Shown here one piece after another: positions 56,954 to 64,000 of a stretch of DNA of 64,000 nt. The notes under the pieces were generated by a model. The model did not search any database. It was not told the DNA's origin and was given only the letters and a program-made list of their open reading frames with translations. Position 1 is the first letter of the stretch; each line of letters starts with the position of its first letter. The position numbers and the translations under genes were made by a program. Source of the stretch: Planctomyces sp. SH-PL62 (lineage in GTDB: Bacteria > Planctomycetota > Planctomycetia > Isosphaerales > Isosphaeraceae). The stretch spans positions 6,262,001-6,326,000 of the forward strand of contig NZ_CP011273.1 in NCBI RefSeq assembly GCF_001610895.1, in the 5' to 3' direction.

Positions 56954-59653
56954 ATGATCGCAGCTTCCCCGCATGCTCGCCGCCTCGGTATCTGGAGCGC
57001 CTGGATGTTGGGCCTCATCGTCGCCCTCCTGATCCTCACGCCGTCGTCCCTGTCGGTCTGGTGGTGGGCGACCGGGATTCAGGCTCCCGGCGGGGAGAGC
57101 GATTCCACGTCCGCAATGACCGACGGCTATCAGAAGACGGTCGTCGTCCTCGTGGTCGCGCTGGCGATCGCGGCCTTCGGGCGATTCGTCCCGGTGTTAT
57201 GGTCGCTCTGCCAATCCAGCCTCTCGGGCCTGCTGATCGCGGCCCAGGTCGGCCTGGTCTACTGGATCATCTACGGCGGGTTGTCGGGCGTCGGCATGCC
57301 CGGCCTGTTCTGGCACTTCGATCCGTCGGTCCGACTGCGGGCCGCCGTCGGGGCGACCCTCTTCACCTACTGGATGCTCTACCTGCTGTTTCTCCGCGAT
57401 TACGAGGTCCATCGTCGTGATCCAGAGAACCAGAGCTGGCCCCGATTCTTCGAGGAGTTGAAGTCGGCCGGCCTGCCGGTGCAGCTCATCGCGAGGGCCT
57501 CGCAGGCCGACCCCATCGGGCGGCTTCAGTGGGTCCTGGCCGTCGCGGGCCTGCCGGCCTTGTTGGCCCTGGCGCTCCCCGCGACCATCCCGGCGCTCCG
57601 ACCGGGGGCGGGCCTGGCGCTGGCGGCGAACGCGGGTCCGGCCGTCGTCGATTGGGCCTGGCTCGGCGGGATCGCGATCGGGGCGGCGGTGACGGCGGTC
57701 CTCGCCTACTCCCGCGCCGCCACTCGGGTGCACGAGGCCTGGCGGGTCGTCACGCGACGCGCCCCGTTCGGCAGCGCCTGGCGCGTCGAGCGCGACCGAC
57801 TCGATCCGCACGCCAATATGAAGAACCTCGTCATCGTCCTCACGGTCGTGTTCGTGCTTTCGTATTATGATGAGGCGTCGTCGCGTTGGCTCTTCCCGGC
57901 CGCGTTCTCGATGTGCATCGTCCTCGGCGTCCTGGCGACCGCTTTGACCTGGCTGGGAACCCGTTCGTGGGGCGTCCGGCTCGCCGTCGGCCTGACCCTG
58001 TTCGCGTTGCTGGCGGCGGGCGGCGCGCTCGACTACGAGGTCCGGTTGCGCGGCTTCGAAGACCTCTATCCGTCGTCGTTCCAGCAATACCGCCGCCGCC
58101 TCGCCTCGGTCGAGTCCAAACCCCCGTGGTATCACGGGGTGAAGGATCTCCAGGAGGCCCAGCGCGCCGAGCCGCCGGGGGATGCGGCGGAACAGGCCGC
58201 GCAGGAGCGCCGCACGGAGTTGCTGGAGCGGTGGCGGGACTCGTTCGGCGGGCCGACCGGGCCGACGGAGGGGCGGAGGCCGATCCTCGTCGTGGTCGCC
58301 ACCAGCGGCGGGGCCTCGCGAGCCGCCGCCTGGACCGAGAGCGTGCTCGGGCATCTCGCCGGCGCCATGGACGACTTCCGCCACCATGTGAGGCTGATCA
58401 CCGGTGCCTCGGGGGGGATGCTGGGCGCCGCGCGATTCATCACGTCTCCGGGCCGGGGGCGGGGGATGCCGGGAGGCCCTCACGGCGATCCGGACGCCCT
58501 CACGATCCCCCCCGACTACCTCACGCCGATCGCCTGGCAGATCGCCTTCCGCGACTTCTTCCCCAATGCGCTGCTCCCGTTCGCGATGCCCAACCGGGGC
58601 GACGTCCTCGAGCGCGCGTGGGCCCAGATCGACCGCGGCATCGATCGAACCTTCGAGGATTTCCGGGCCGAAGAAGAGGCCGGCATGATCCCCTCGATCG
58701 TCTTCTCGCCCATGATGTCGGAGGATGGCCGCCGGCTGTTGATCAGCAATCTGCCGCTCGCGGACCTGGCGTTCAACGACGACCGCGCCCTGCTTGTCGA
58801 GGACCGCGCCAAGCTGGAGGAGGCGTTCCGGGAGGCGCAGTTGAAGCTGCCGGCGGCCGATCGCCGGGAGCCCGATGATTACGGCCTGGAGTACCCGTCG
58901 CGGGCGTCCGTCTCGGCCGTGGAGTTCTTCCGGCTCTTCGAGACCCATCGGGATCGGCTGCGCCTGGCCAGCGCCGTGAGGATGAGCGCCACGTTCCCGT
59001 ACGTGACGTCCTCCGTCGTCCTCCCCACCTACCCGCCGCGACACGTCGTCGACGCCGGCTACTACGACAACTACGGAGTCAACCTCGCCGGCGCCTGGAT
59101 ATCCACCCACGCCCCCTGGCTCGCCCGCAAGACGGCGGGAGTCCTGTTCATTCAGATCCGCGCGTTCCCGAACGAGGCGAGGCTCAAGAAGCTGGACCGG
59201 AACGTGCTGGCCAGCCCCTCCCAGGAATCGATGTCGATCTGGCGGATGTGCGAGACGGCGCTCACCGCCGTGCCGAACGTCGTCGGACTGGCCTTCGGGG
59301 GGTTGCAGGCCCTGGCGATCCCGTTCGAAGGCATCGCCCAGGCCCGCGACTCGTCCATGTACTTCCGAAACGACGCCCAACTCAACGGGTTGCACGAGAC
59401 CTTCCGGAGGCTGACCGGGGACGACCACGACTTCTTCCGCACCGTCGTTTTCACGTGCGATACGACCCCGAGCGACCCGACCGCCCCGAACGTCGAGACC
59501 CTGAACTGGTATCTCGACCCGATCGAGTTCAGAGGCATCCAGCGGAACATGGAGGACGTCTCGGCGAACCGACGTACCGGCCGGTTGCGCAACCACCTGC
59601 GGTTCGAGAAGCTGCTCGAATGGTGGCGGTCGCGCGAGAAGGCCGCCCGCTGA
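56954..59653 (+). CDS. Patatin-like phospholipase with polytopic membrane N-terminus
   Basis: 899 residues. Residues 10-370 contain about eight membrane helices. The patatin domain follows: a Gly-rich loop ILVVVATSGGASRAAAW, nucleophile Ser486 in GASGG (484-488), and the Asp700 partner in VVDAGYYDNYG. This is the Ser-Asp dyad of patatin lipid acyl hydrolases. A membrane-embedded patatin of this size is uncommon outside planctomycetes and some myxobacteria. The predicted role is phospholipid deacylation at the membrane, perhaps in envelope remodelling. GAGGAG lies 5 bases before the ATG. It converges with the FAD oxidoreductase across 79 bp that contain small hairpins. Confidence 0.87.
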   Translation: MIAASPHARRLGIWSAWMLGLIVALLILTPSSLSVWWWATGIQAPGGESDSTSAMTDGYQKTVVVLVVALAIAAFGRFVPVLWSLCQSSLSGLLIAAQVGLVYWIIYGGLSGVGMPGLFWHFDPSVRLRAAVGATLFTYWMLYLLFLRDYEVHRRDPENQSWPRFFEELKSAGLPVQLIARASQADPIGRLQWVLAVAGLPALLALALPATIPALRPGAGLALAANAGPAVVDWAWLGGIAIGAAVTAVLAYSRAATRVHEAWRVVTRRAPFGSAWRVERDRLDPHANMKNLVIVLTVVFVLSYYDEASSRWLFPAAFSMCIVLGVLATALTWLGTRSWGVRLAVGLTLFALLAAGGALDYEVRLRGFEDLYPSSFQQYRRRLASVESKPPWYHGVKDLQEAQRAEPPGDAAEQAAQERRTELLERWRDSFGGPTGPTEGRRPILVVVATSGGASRAAAWTESVLGHLAGAMDDFRHHVRLITGASGGMLGAARFITSPGRGRGMPGGPHGDPDALTIPPDYLTPIAWQIAFRDFFPNALLPFAMPNRGDVLERAWAQIDRGIDRTFEDFRAEEEAGMIPSIVFSPMMSEDGRRLLISNLPLADLAFNDDRALLVEDRAKLEEAFREAQLKLPAADRREPDDYGLEYPSRASVSAVEFFRLFETHRDRLRLASAVRMSATFPYVTSSVVLPTYPPRHVVDAGYYDNYGVNLAGAWISTHAPWLARKTAGVLFIQIRAFPNEARLKKLDRNVLASPSQESMSIWRMCETALTAVPNVVGLAFGGLQALAIPFEGIAQARDSSMYFRNDAQLNGLHETFRRLTGDDHDFFRTVVFTCDTTPSDPTAPNVETLNWYLDPIEFRGIQRNMEDVSANRRTGRLRNHLRFEKLLEWWRSREKAAR

Positions 59654-59732
59654 CCCGCCCCTCCCCCGCCGGCCCCGAGGGAGACGATTCGGTTTCCGAA
59701 ACGCTCCTTTGAGGCCGGCCGATCCGGCGGCC

Positions 59733-61739
59733 TCAGCCGTACGCGCGGACCTCGTAGATCCGGGCGGTGTCGGATCCGTTGGTGGCGGCGACTTCGATGC
59801 GGATCTTGGCGGCCTCGACGGGGGGGAAGTCGTGGCGGCGGAGCCGCTGATGGTTTCCCTCGACGCGGGCGACCTCGACGCGTTCCCCCTTGGGGGTCTC
59901 GACGACCAGGCGGTAGTCGCGGATCGTCTCGGGCTGGGGGGCGCGGATGATCCTGGCGTTGTGGGAGTCGGACGAGGTCAGGGTCAACTCGCGGTGGAAG
60001 CCGGAATCGAAGGTGATCTGGACGTGCTTGACGGTCTTCGGCTCGGGCCAGGCGAGTTCGAGCCAGGCGCCGTCGGGGGACATCGGAGCCATCCAGCGGT
60101 GGTCGAGCTGCGTGCTCATGTCGCGGACGAAGCCGTCGACCACGTTCTCGGGCTTCGCCGGCTCGGTCGTCGCCGAGGCCGAGACCTTCGCCAGCGGGGC
60201 CAGGTCGTCGGGATCGACGTTCTTGAGGCTCTTGATGGACTGGTCGTCGCGGAGGAGGGTCTGCTGCAACTCCCGGAGGCGGGGCTTGTCGCGATAGAGC
60301 TCGCGCGGGGTCAGGTCGTATCGCGAGCAGAGGGCGGCGGCGGTTCCCGCGGCCTGTCCCATCACGGCGCAGGTGGCCATGACTCGAGTGGACGTGAACG
60401 CGACGTGGCTGCAACCGGCGTTGCGGCCGGCCATGAACAGGTTCGAAAGGTCCTTGCTGTAGAGTGAGCGCAGGGGGATGTCGTAGACCTCGGCCAGCTT
60501 GATGCTCAGGAACGGCGGGACTTCGGGGTCGTCGAAACCGCTGGCGGGGTGCTCGTCGAGGCCCCAGCCCCCCATCGCCACCGCGTCGTCGAACTCGGGG
60601 TTGAAGCCCATCAGGTCGTTCTGATTGAGCATGTGGTCCCCCTCGATGCGGCGGCTCTCGCGCTTGCCGGGCATCATGCCCACCCAGTCCATCGCCCAGT
60701 TCGCCGACAGGGGGTACTCGCCGGAGTTCTTGATGTGGTCCCAGACGCCGGTGACGATCGAGAGCAGCTCGAAGCGGATCCGCTCGTTGTCGCGGACGGT
60801 GTCGCGGCCGCCTCCCCATTCGATCCACCAGTAGCCGTATTCCCACGCCTTCGCGCCGACGCCGCGATGCTTGAGCTGCGCGGCGGTGATCTTGCGGGCC
60901 CAGGCGGGGGCCTTGTAAGGCATCGGCTTGCCGTAGTCGCGGGCGGTGAAGAGGACGCTGGAGCCGAGGGTCTCGCGGCTCGGCTCCGGGGGGGCGAGCG
61001 ACTCCTTGAACTCGTCGCGGCCCTCGTGGCCCCATCGGATCGTCGCGCCGGCCTCCAGGGCCAGGCGGGAGTCGCCCGTGCAGTCGGCGGCGTATCGGCA
61101 GGTGATCCGATAAAGATGTTCGGACTTGTCGCACCGCGCCAGGACGCGTTCGATGCGGCCGTCCTTCACGTCGGCGGCGCAGACGGAGCAGTCGAGGATG
61201 AGGGTGACGTTGGGCTCGGAGACGAGCTTGTCGTAGAGGAGCAGGTCCCAGAGTTCCCACGAGCGTTGGGGATTGTTGGCGGCGTCGTCGAGGCGGAGTT
61301 CCTCGATGATCCCGCCTTCGCGCCAGCCGGGGCGTCCCGTGTGCATGTTGGCGCCGACGATGTGCATCTTGACCTCGCTCGACGAGTTGCCGCCGAGCCG
61401 CGAGCGGTCCTGCACGAGGACGACCTTCGCCCCGTTCCGCGCCGCGGCGAGCGCCGCGCAGACGCCGGCCGGGCCGCCGCCGGCGACGAGCAGGTCGCAC
61501 GAGAGGTCGACGAGCGTCATGTTCGGCTCGCCTTCGAACCGCCGCCCGGCGGCCTCCGGGTCGACGGGCGCGATCGTCGCGAACGACTCCCGGATCGCGT
61601 CGGGCGTCCGGTCGAGCCCCGCGGCCTCGGCCCGCGCCGCGCCGCCGTCGGCGAAGACGAACAGCGAATACGCCGAGGCCCCCGCCGCCGAGGCCAGGAA
61701 CTCCCGACGCCCCAACCGATCGCCCCGTTCCCGCGTCAT
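59733..61739 (-). CDS. FAD-dependent oxidoreductase, Tat-exported
   Basis: 668 residues. GRREFLASAAGASAYSLFVF near the N-terminus is a Tat signal. The FAD Rossmann motif is GGGPAGVCAALAAARNG near residue 86. The later NLFMAGRNAGCSHVAFTSTRVMATCAVMGQAAGTAAA block is typical of the PF12831 family of FAD oxidoreductases. The last about 120 residues form a beta-sandwich like F5/8 type C carbohydrate-binding domains (VKHVQITFDSGFHRELTLTSS). The protein probably oxidises a sugar or similar hydroxyl compound outside the cytoplasm; the substrate is unknown. It lies downstream of a second CxxCH heme gene by 149 bp on the same strand; a shared electron-transfer role is possible. Confidence 0.87.
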   Translation of the reverse strand: MTRERGDRLGRREFLASAAGASAYSLFVFADGGAARAEAAGLDRTPDAIRESFATIAPVDPEAAGRRFEGEPNMTLVDLSCDLLVAGGGPAGVCAALAAARNGAKVVLVQDRSRLGGNSSSEVKMHIVGANMHTGRPGWREGGIIEELRLDDAANNPQRSWELWDLLLYDKLVSEPNVTLILDCSVCAADVKDGRIERVLARCDKSEHLYRITCRYAADCTGDSRLALEAGATIRWGHEGRDEFKESLAPPEPSRETLGSSVLFTARDYGKPMPYKAPAWARKITAAQLKHRGVGAKAWEYGYWWIEWGGGRDTVRDNERIRFELLSIVTGVWDHIKNSGEYPLSANWAMDWVGMMPGKRESRRIEGDHMLNQNDLMGFNPEFDDAVAMGGWGLDEHPASGFDDPEVPPFLSIKLAEVYDIPLRSLYSKDLSNLFMAGRNAGCSHVAFTSTRVMATCAVMGQAAGTAAALCSRYDLTPRELYRDKPRLRELQQTLLRDDQSIKSLKNVDPDDLAPLAKVSASATTEPAKPENVVDGFVRDMSTQLDHRWMAPMSPDGAWLELAWPEPKTVKHVQITFDSGFHRELTLTSSDSHNARIIRAPQPETIRDYRLVVETPKGERVEVARVEGNHQRLRRHDFPPVEAAKIRIEVAATNGSDTARIYEVRAYG

Positions 61740-61888
61740 ATCCCGCCCCCCGTTCGAGTGCGCCACCGGCGAGCGTCGGCCACGACCCGCCGACGCCACG
61801 ACCTCAGCCTAGCCGCCAGGTCCGCGAGGTCAAGGGATCGGCGAGGGAGGGGGAGGCCCCTCTCGCCGATCCAGGGACGCCGATTCGG

Positions 61889-64000
61889 TCACTTGCACGC
61901 CTTCAGGAACGCGACGAGGTCGGCGAGGTCCTGAGGGGAGAGTTGCTGGTCGAGGCCGGCGGGCATGACGGAGACGGTGCCGGGGCGGATCTCGTCGACG
62001 TCCGCGCGGGGGATGCGTTCGGTCTGGTTGGCGCCGGTGAGGAGGACGTATTCGTCGGCGGTCTCGCCGCGGAGGAGGCCGTTGACGACCTTGCCGTCGG
62101 CGGTGGCGATGATGACCGGCTCATAGCTGCGGACCAGGCTGGCGCTGGGGTAGAGGATGGCCTCCAGCAGGTCGCGCTCGGTGCGGACGCCGCCGATCCG
62201 GGTCAGGTCGGGGCCGAGGTCGCCGCCGCGATAGCCGATGGCGTGGCAGGTGGTGCAGGCGGCCTTGTCGCCCTGGAACACGAGCTGGCCGCGACGGACG
62301 TCGCCGCCGGTCATCTTGCCGAGAAGCTCGTCGAGCCGCGCCTGCTGCTTGGCGGCGTCGGCGTTGAGGCGGTTGTAGAGGGCCTCGGCCGCCCGGTGGG
62401 TGTCGGGGCCGAACTTCGCCAGGTGGAGCTTGAGCGCGTCGACCCGGAGGCTCGACAGGGCCGCCGAGCCGGACAGGGCCTCGACGAGCTTGACGCCGAG
62501 CGCATCGTCGGTCTGGGCGTCGAAGGCGGTCAGCAGGCGGTCGACCTCCAGGGGGCCGGCGTCGCGCAGAGCCGCGACCAGCTCGGCGAGTTGCTCGGGC
62601 GCGAGCCCGGCGCGGGCCAGGACGTCGGCGGCCAGGCCGCGAGCGGCGACCGTGCCGTCGGGATCGAGCTGGGTGAGCAGGAAGGCGAAGGTCTCCGGGG
62701 CGACCCGGGAAAGGCCGCCGGGGACGGCCGCCAGGGCCTCGAGGCGGCCGTCGGCCGGGAAGTCCTCGCGGCCGGCGAGGGCCATGAGGGGCACCGTCAG
62801 GGGCTTCCCCTCGTCGGGTGTCGGGGCCAGGGCGCGGGCCGTCGCGACGGCCTGTCGCGCCAGATCGGCGTCGGGCCCGGAGAGGATCGCGGCCAGGCCG
62901 GCGATCCAGGCTTCGGGGAGGCCCTTCTGGCGCACCTGCGCCAGGGCCTTCAGGGCGCTGCGGCGGGCCGTCGCCGGGGCGGAGCCGACGAGCGTCTCGG
63001 CGAGCAGGTCGCGCACGGCCGGCGAGGCCGCGTTGCGGGCGAGCTGGCTTTCCAGGCCGGCGCGGTCGGCGGGGTCCAGGTCCTCCCGCTTCAGCCGGTC
63101 GGCGAAGAACCCGGCGAGGGCCTGGCCCCACTCGGGATGTCGGCCGATGATCCAGGCGGCGGCCTCCTTCACGCCGGGGTCGGCGTCGGCCAGCATCGCG
63201 GCGGTCTTGCGGGGGTCCAGGGCGCCCCCTTCCATCTGATCGACGGCCATCAGGGCCGCTCGCCGCACCCGAGGGTTGCCGGACTCGATCGACGGGGCGG
63301 TCGCCTCGGGGTCGTCGAGCTGGATCAGGGCGTAGGTCAAGGCGTGGTGGAGGAAGCGGTCCTCGGCCGAGACGTCGTCGAGCGCCTGGATGAGCGACGA
63401 GATCGCCGCCTTGTCGCCGATGCGGCCCAGGGCCTCGGCGGCCACGCGGCGGTTGAGCGGCGACGGGCCCTCCAGCAGCGCCACCAGGGGCGCGACCGCC
63501 TGGGGGTCGCGGGTCAGGCTGACCACGTTGGCGGCGGCCTGCCGCACCGTCTCGTCGCCGTCGGCCAGGCCGATGCGGGCGACGGCGCGGGCCTCGGGGG
63601 CGTCGATCCGGGCCGACGCCCAGACCGCGTTGCGCCGGGCGACGTCGATCCGGTCGTGTTCGACGACCTCGATCAGCGTCGGCGTCGCGGCGGCGCCGAG
63701 CTTGCCCAGGGCGTCGACGGCCCGCCGCCGCACGGCCGGCCTCGGGTCGCAGAGCAGCGGCGCGAGATCCGCCGGGGGGAGCTTCGCCCACTCGACCAGC
63801 CGGCCGTAGGGGTCGGCGACATGGGGGGCGTCCTTGCGACGGACCCGGTAGATCCCCCCCAACTCGTCCGGCTTGGAGAGCTGCGAGGTCGGGCAGCAGA
63901 GCTTGTACCAGCCCCCGGTGTCGATCACGATCAGGCTGCCGTCGGCGTCCTCGATCACGTCGGTCGGGTGGAAGTCCAGGTCGGGGCTCGTCACGAAGTC
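61889..64000 (-). CDS. PVC-type heme-binding CxxCH protein (5' part outside window)
   Basis: The frame is open from the stop at 61889 to the window end, so the N-terminus is missing; 704 residues are visible. It opens in the propeller end (DFHPTDVIEDADGSLIVIDTGGWYKLCC), continues with about 400 residues of HEAT repeats, and ends with the cytochrome c domain CTTCHAIGYRGGDLGPDLTRIGG (CTTCH at 62243-62257). The C-terminal SLVRSYEPVIIATADGKVVNG block is like that of the other member at 29215-32199. It is the same class of exported heme protein. The visible part is intact. The FAD oxidoreductase gene follows downstream on the same strand. Confidence 0.9.
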   Translation of the reverse strand, partial: DFVTSPDLDFHPTDVIEDADGSLIVIDTGGWYKLCCPTSQLSKPDELGGIYRVRRKDAPHVADPYGRLVEWAKLPPADLAPLLCDPRPAVRRRAVDALGKLGAAATPTLIEVVEHDRIDVARRNAVWASARIDAPEARAVARIGLADGDETVRQAAANVVSLTRDPQAVAPLVALLEGPSPLNRRVAAEALGRIGDKAAISSLIQALDDVSAEDRFLHHALTYALIQLDDPEATAPSIESGNPRVRRAALMAVDQMEGGALDPRKTAAMLADADPGVKEAAAWIIGRHPEWGQALAGFFADRLKREDLDPADRAGLESQLARNAASPAVRDLLAETLVGSAPATARRSALKALAQVRQKGLPEAWIAGLAAILSGPDADLARQAVATARALAPTPDEGKPLTVPLMALAGREDFPADGRLEALAAVPGGLSRVAPETFAFLLTQLDPDGTVAARGLAADVLARAGLAPEQLAELVAALRDAGPLEVDRLLTAFDAQTDDALGVKLVEALSGSAALSSLRVDALKLHLAKFGPDTHRAAEALYNRLNADAAKQQARLDELLGKMTGGDVRRGQLVFQGDKAACTTCHAIGYRGGDLGPDLTRIGGVRTERDLLEAILYPSASLVRSYEPVIIATADGKVVNGLLRGETADEYVLLTGANQTERIPRADVDEIRPGTVSVMPAGLDQQLSPQDLADLVAFLKACK

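Noticed and set aside
1-64000. CRISPR arrays, tRNA and rRNA genes
   Set aside because: No regularly spaced short direct repeats and no cloverleaf or rRNA-like conserved segments were noticed; the only tandem repeat has 158-bp units.

Overview
The window reads as a chromosomal segment of a high-GC planctomycete, most likely family Isosphaeraceae (inference from gene content, not from a marker gene). The evidence is the set of Planctomycetota-typical families: two PVC-type heme-binding CxxCH proteins, an adjacent DUF1592/DUF1552 pair, a DUF1559 pseudopilin-like protein followed by a small lipoprotein, a sulfatase, a GH172 (DUF2961) protein and many Tat-type N-termini. Genes are mostly single units or short 2-3 gene runs on both strands. 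No rRNA, tRNA, CRISPR or prophage was seen.

Left part (1-12.1 kb): rhamnose genes (rhaT, cut by the window edge, and rhaA) lie downstream of a GH32 fructan hydrolase on the minus strand. A GDSL hydrolase broken by two frameshifts and a sirtuin follow on the plus strand. Then come an inositol-monophosphatase family gene, a non-coding repeat field (7.4-8.2 kb), a tandem pair of paralogous small membrane proteins, and SnoaL-like, VOC and SGNH proteins.

12.1-25 kb is dominated by one giant gene, a cyclic beta-1,2-glucan synthase (about 2878 residues once one frameshift is repaired), followed by a PDZ/M50 protease-like pair, a putative HELLH metallopeptidase and a lactonase-family beta-propeller. 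25-35.6 kb holds GH172, a multispanning membrane protein, a large CxxCH heme protein, a B12-binding radical SAM protein and a Tat-exported aldo/keto reductase. 35.7-39.7 kb has housekeeping genes (riboflavin synthase, rsmA, a TIGR01777 epimerase), a small membrane protein and a MOSC protein. 39.9-48.6 kb has the DUF1592/DUF1552 pair, a HEAT-repeat protein, a HicAB toxin-antitoxin module with a visible operator, and an LssY-like/phosphotriesterase pair. 48.9-64 kb holds a small unknown gene divergent from an ABC exporter, a sulfatase, the DUF1559/lipoprotein pair, a putative glycosidase, a membrane-anchored patatin, an FAD oxidoreductase and the 3' part of a second CxxCH heme protein.

The most informative non-gene structure is a set of dispersed repeats and two MITE-like elements. 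Each MITE-like element appears to have inserted into another repeat and left a recognisable target-site duplication, so the empty sites can be rebuilt by eye. Two genes carry frameshifts that fall in runs of C on the coding strand. These may be sequencing errors rather than real decay.
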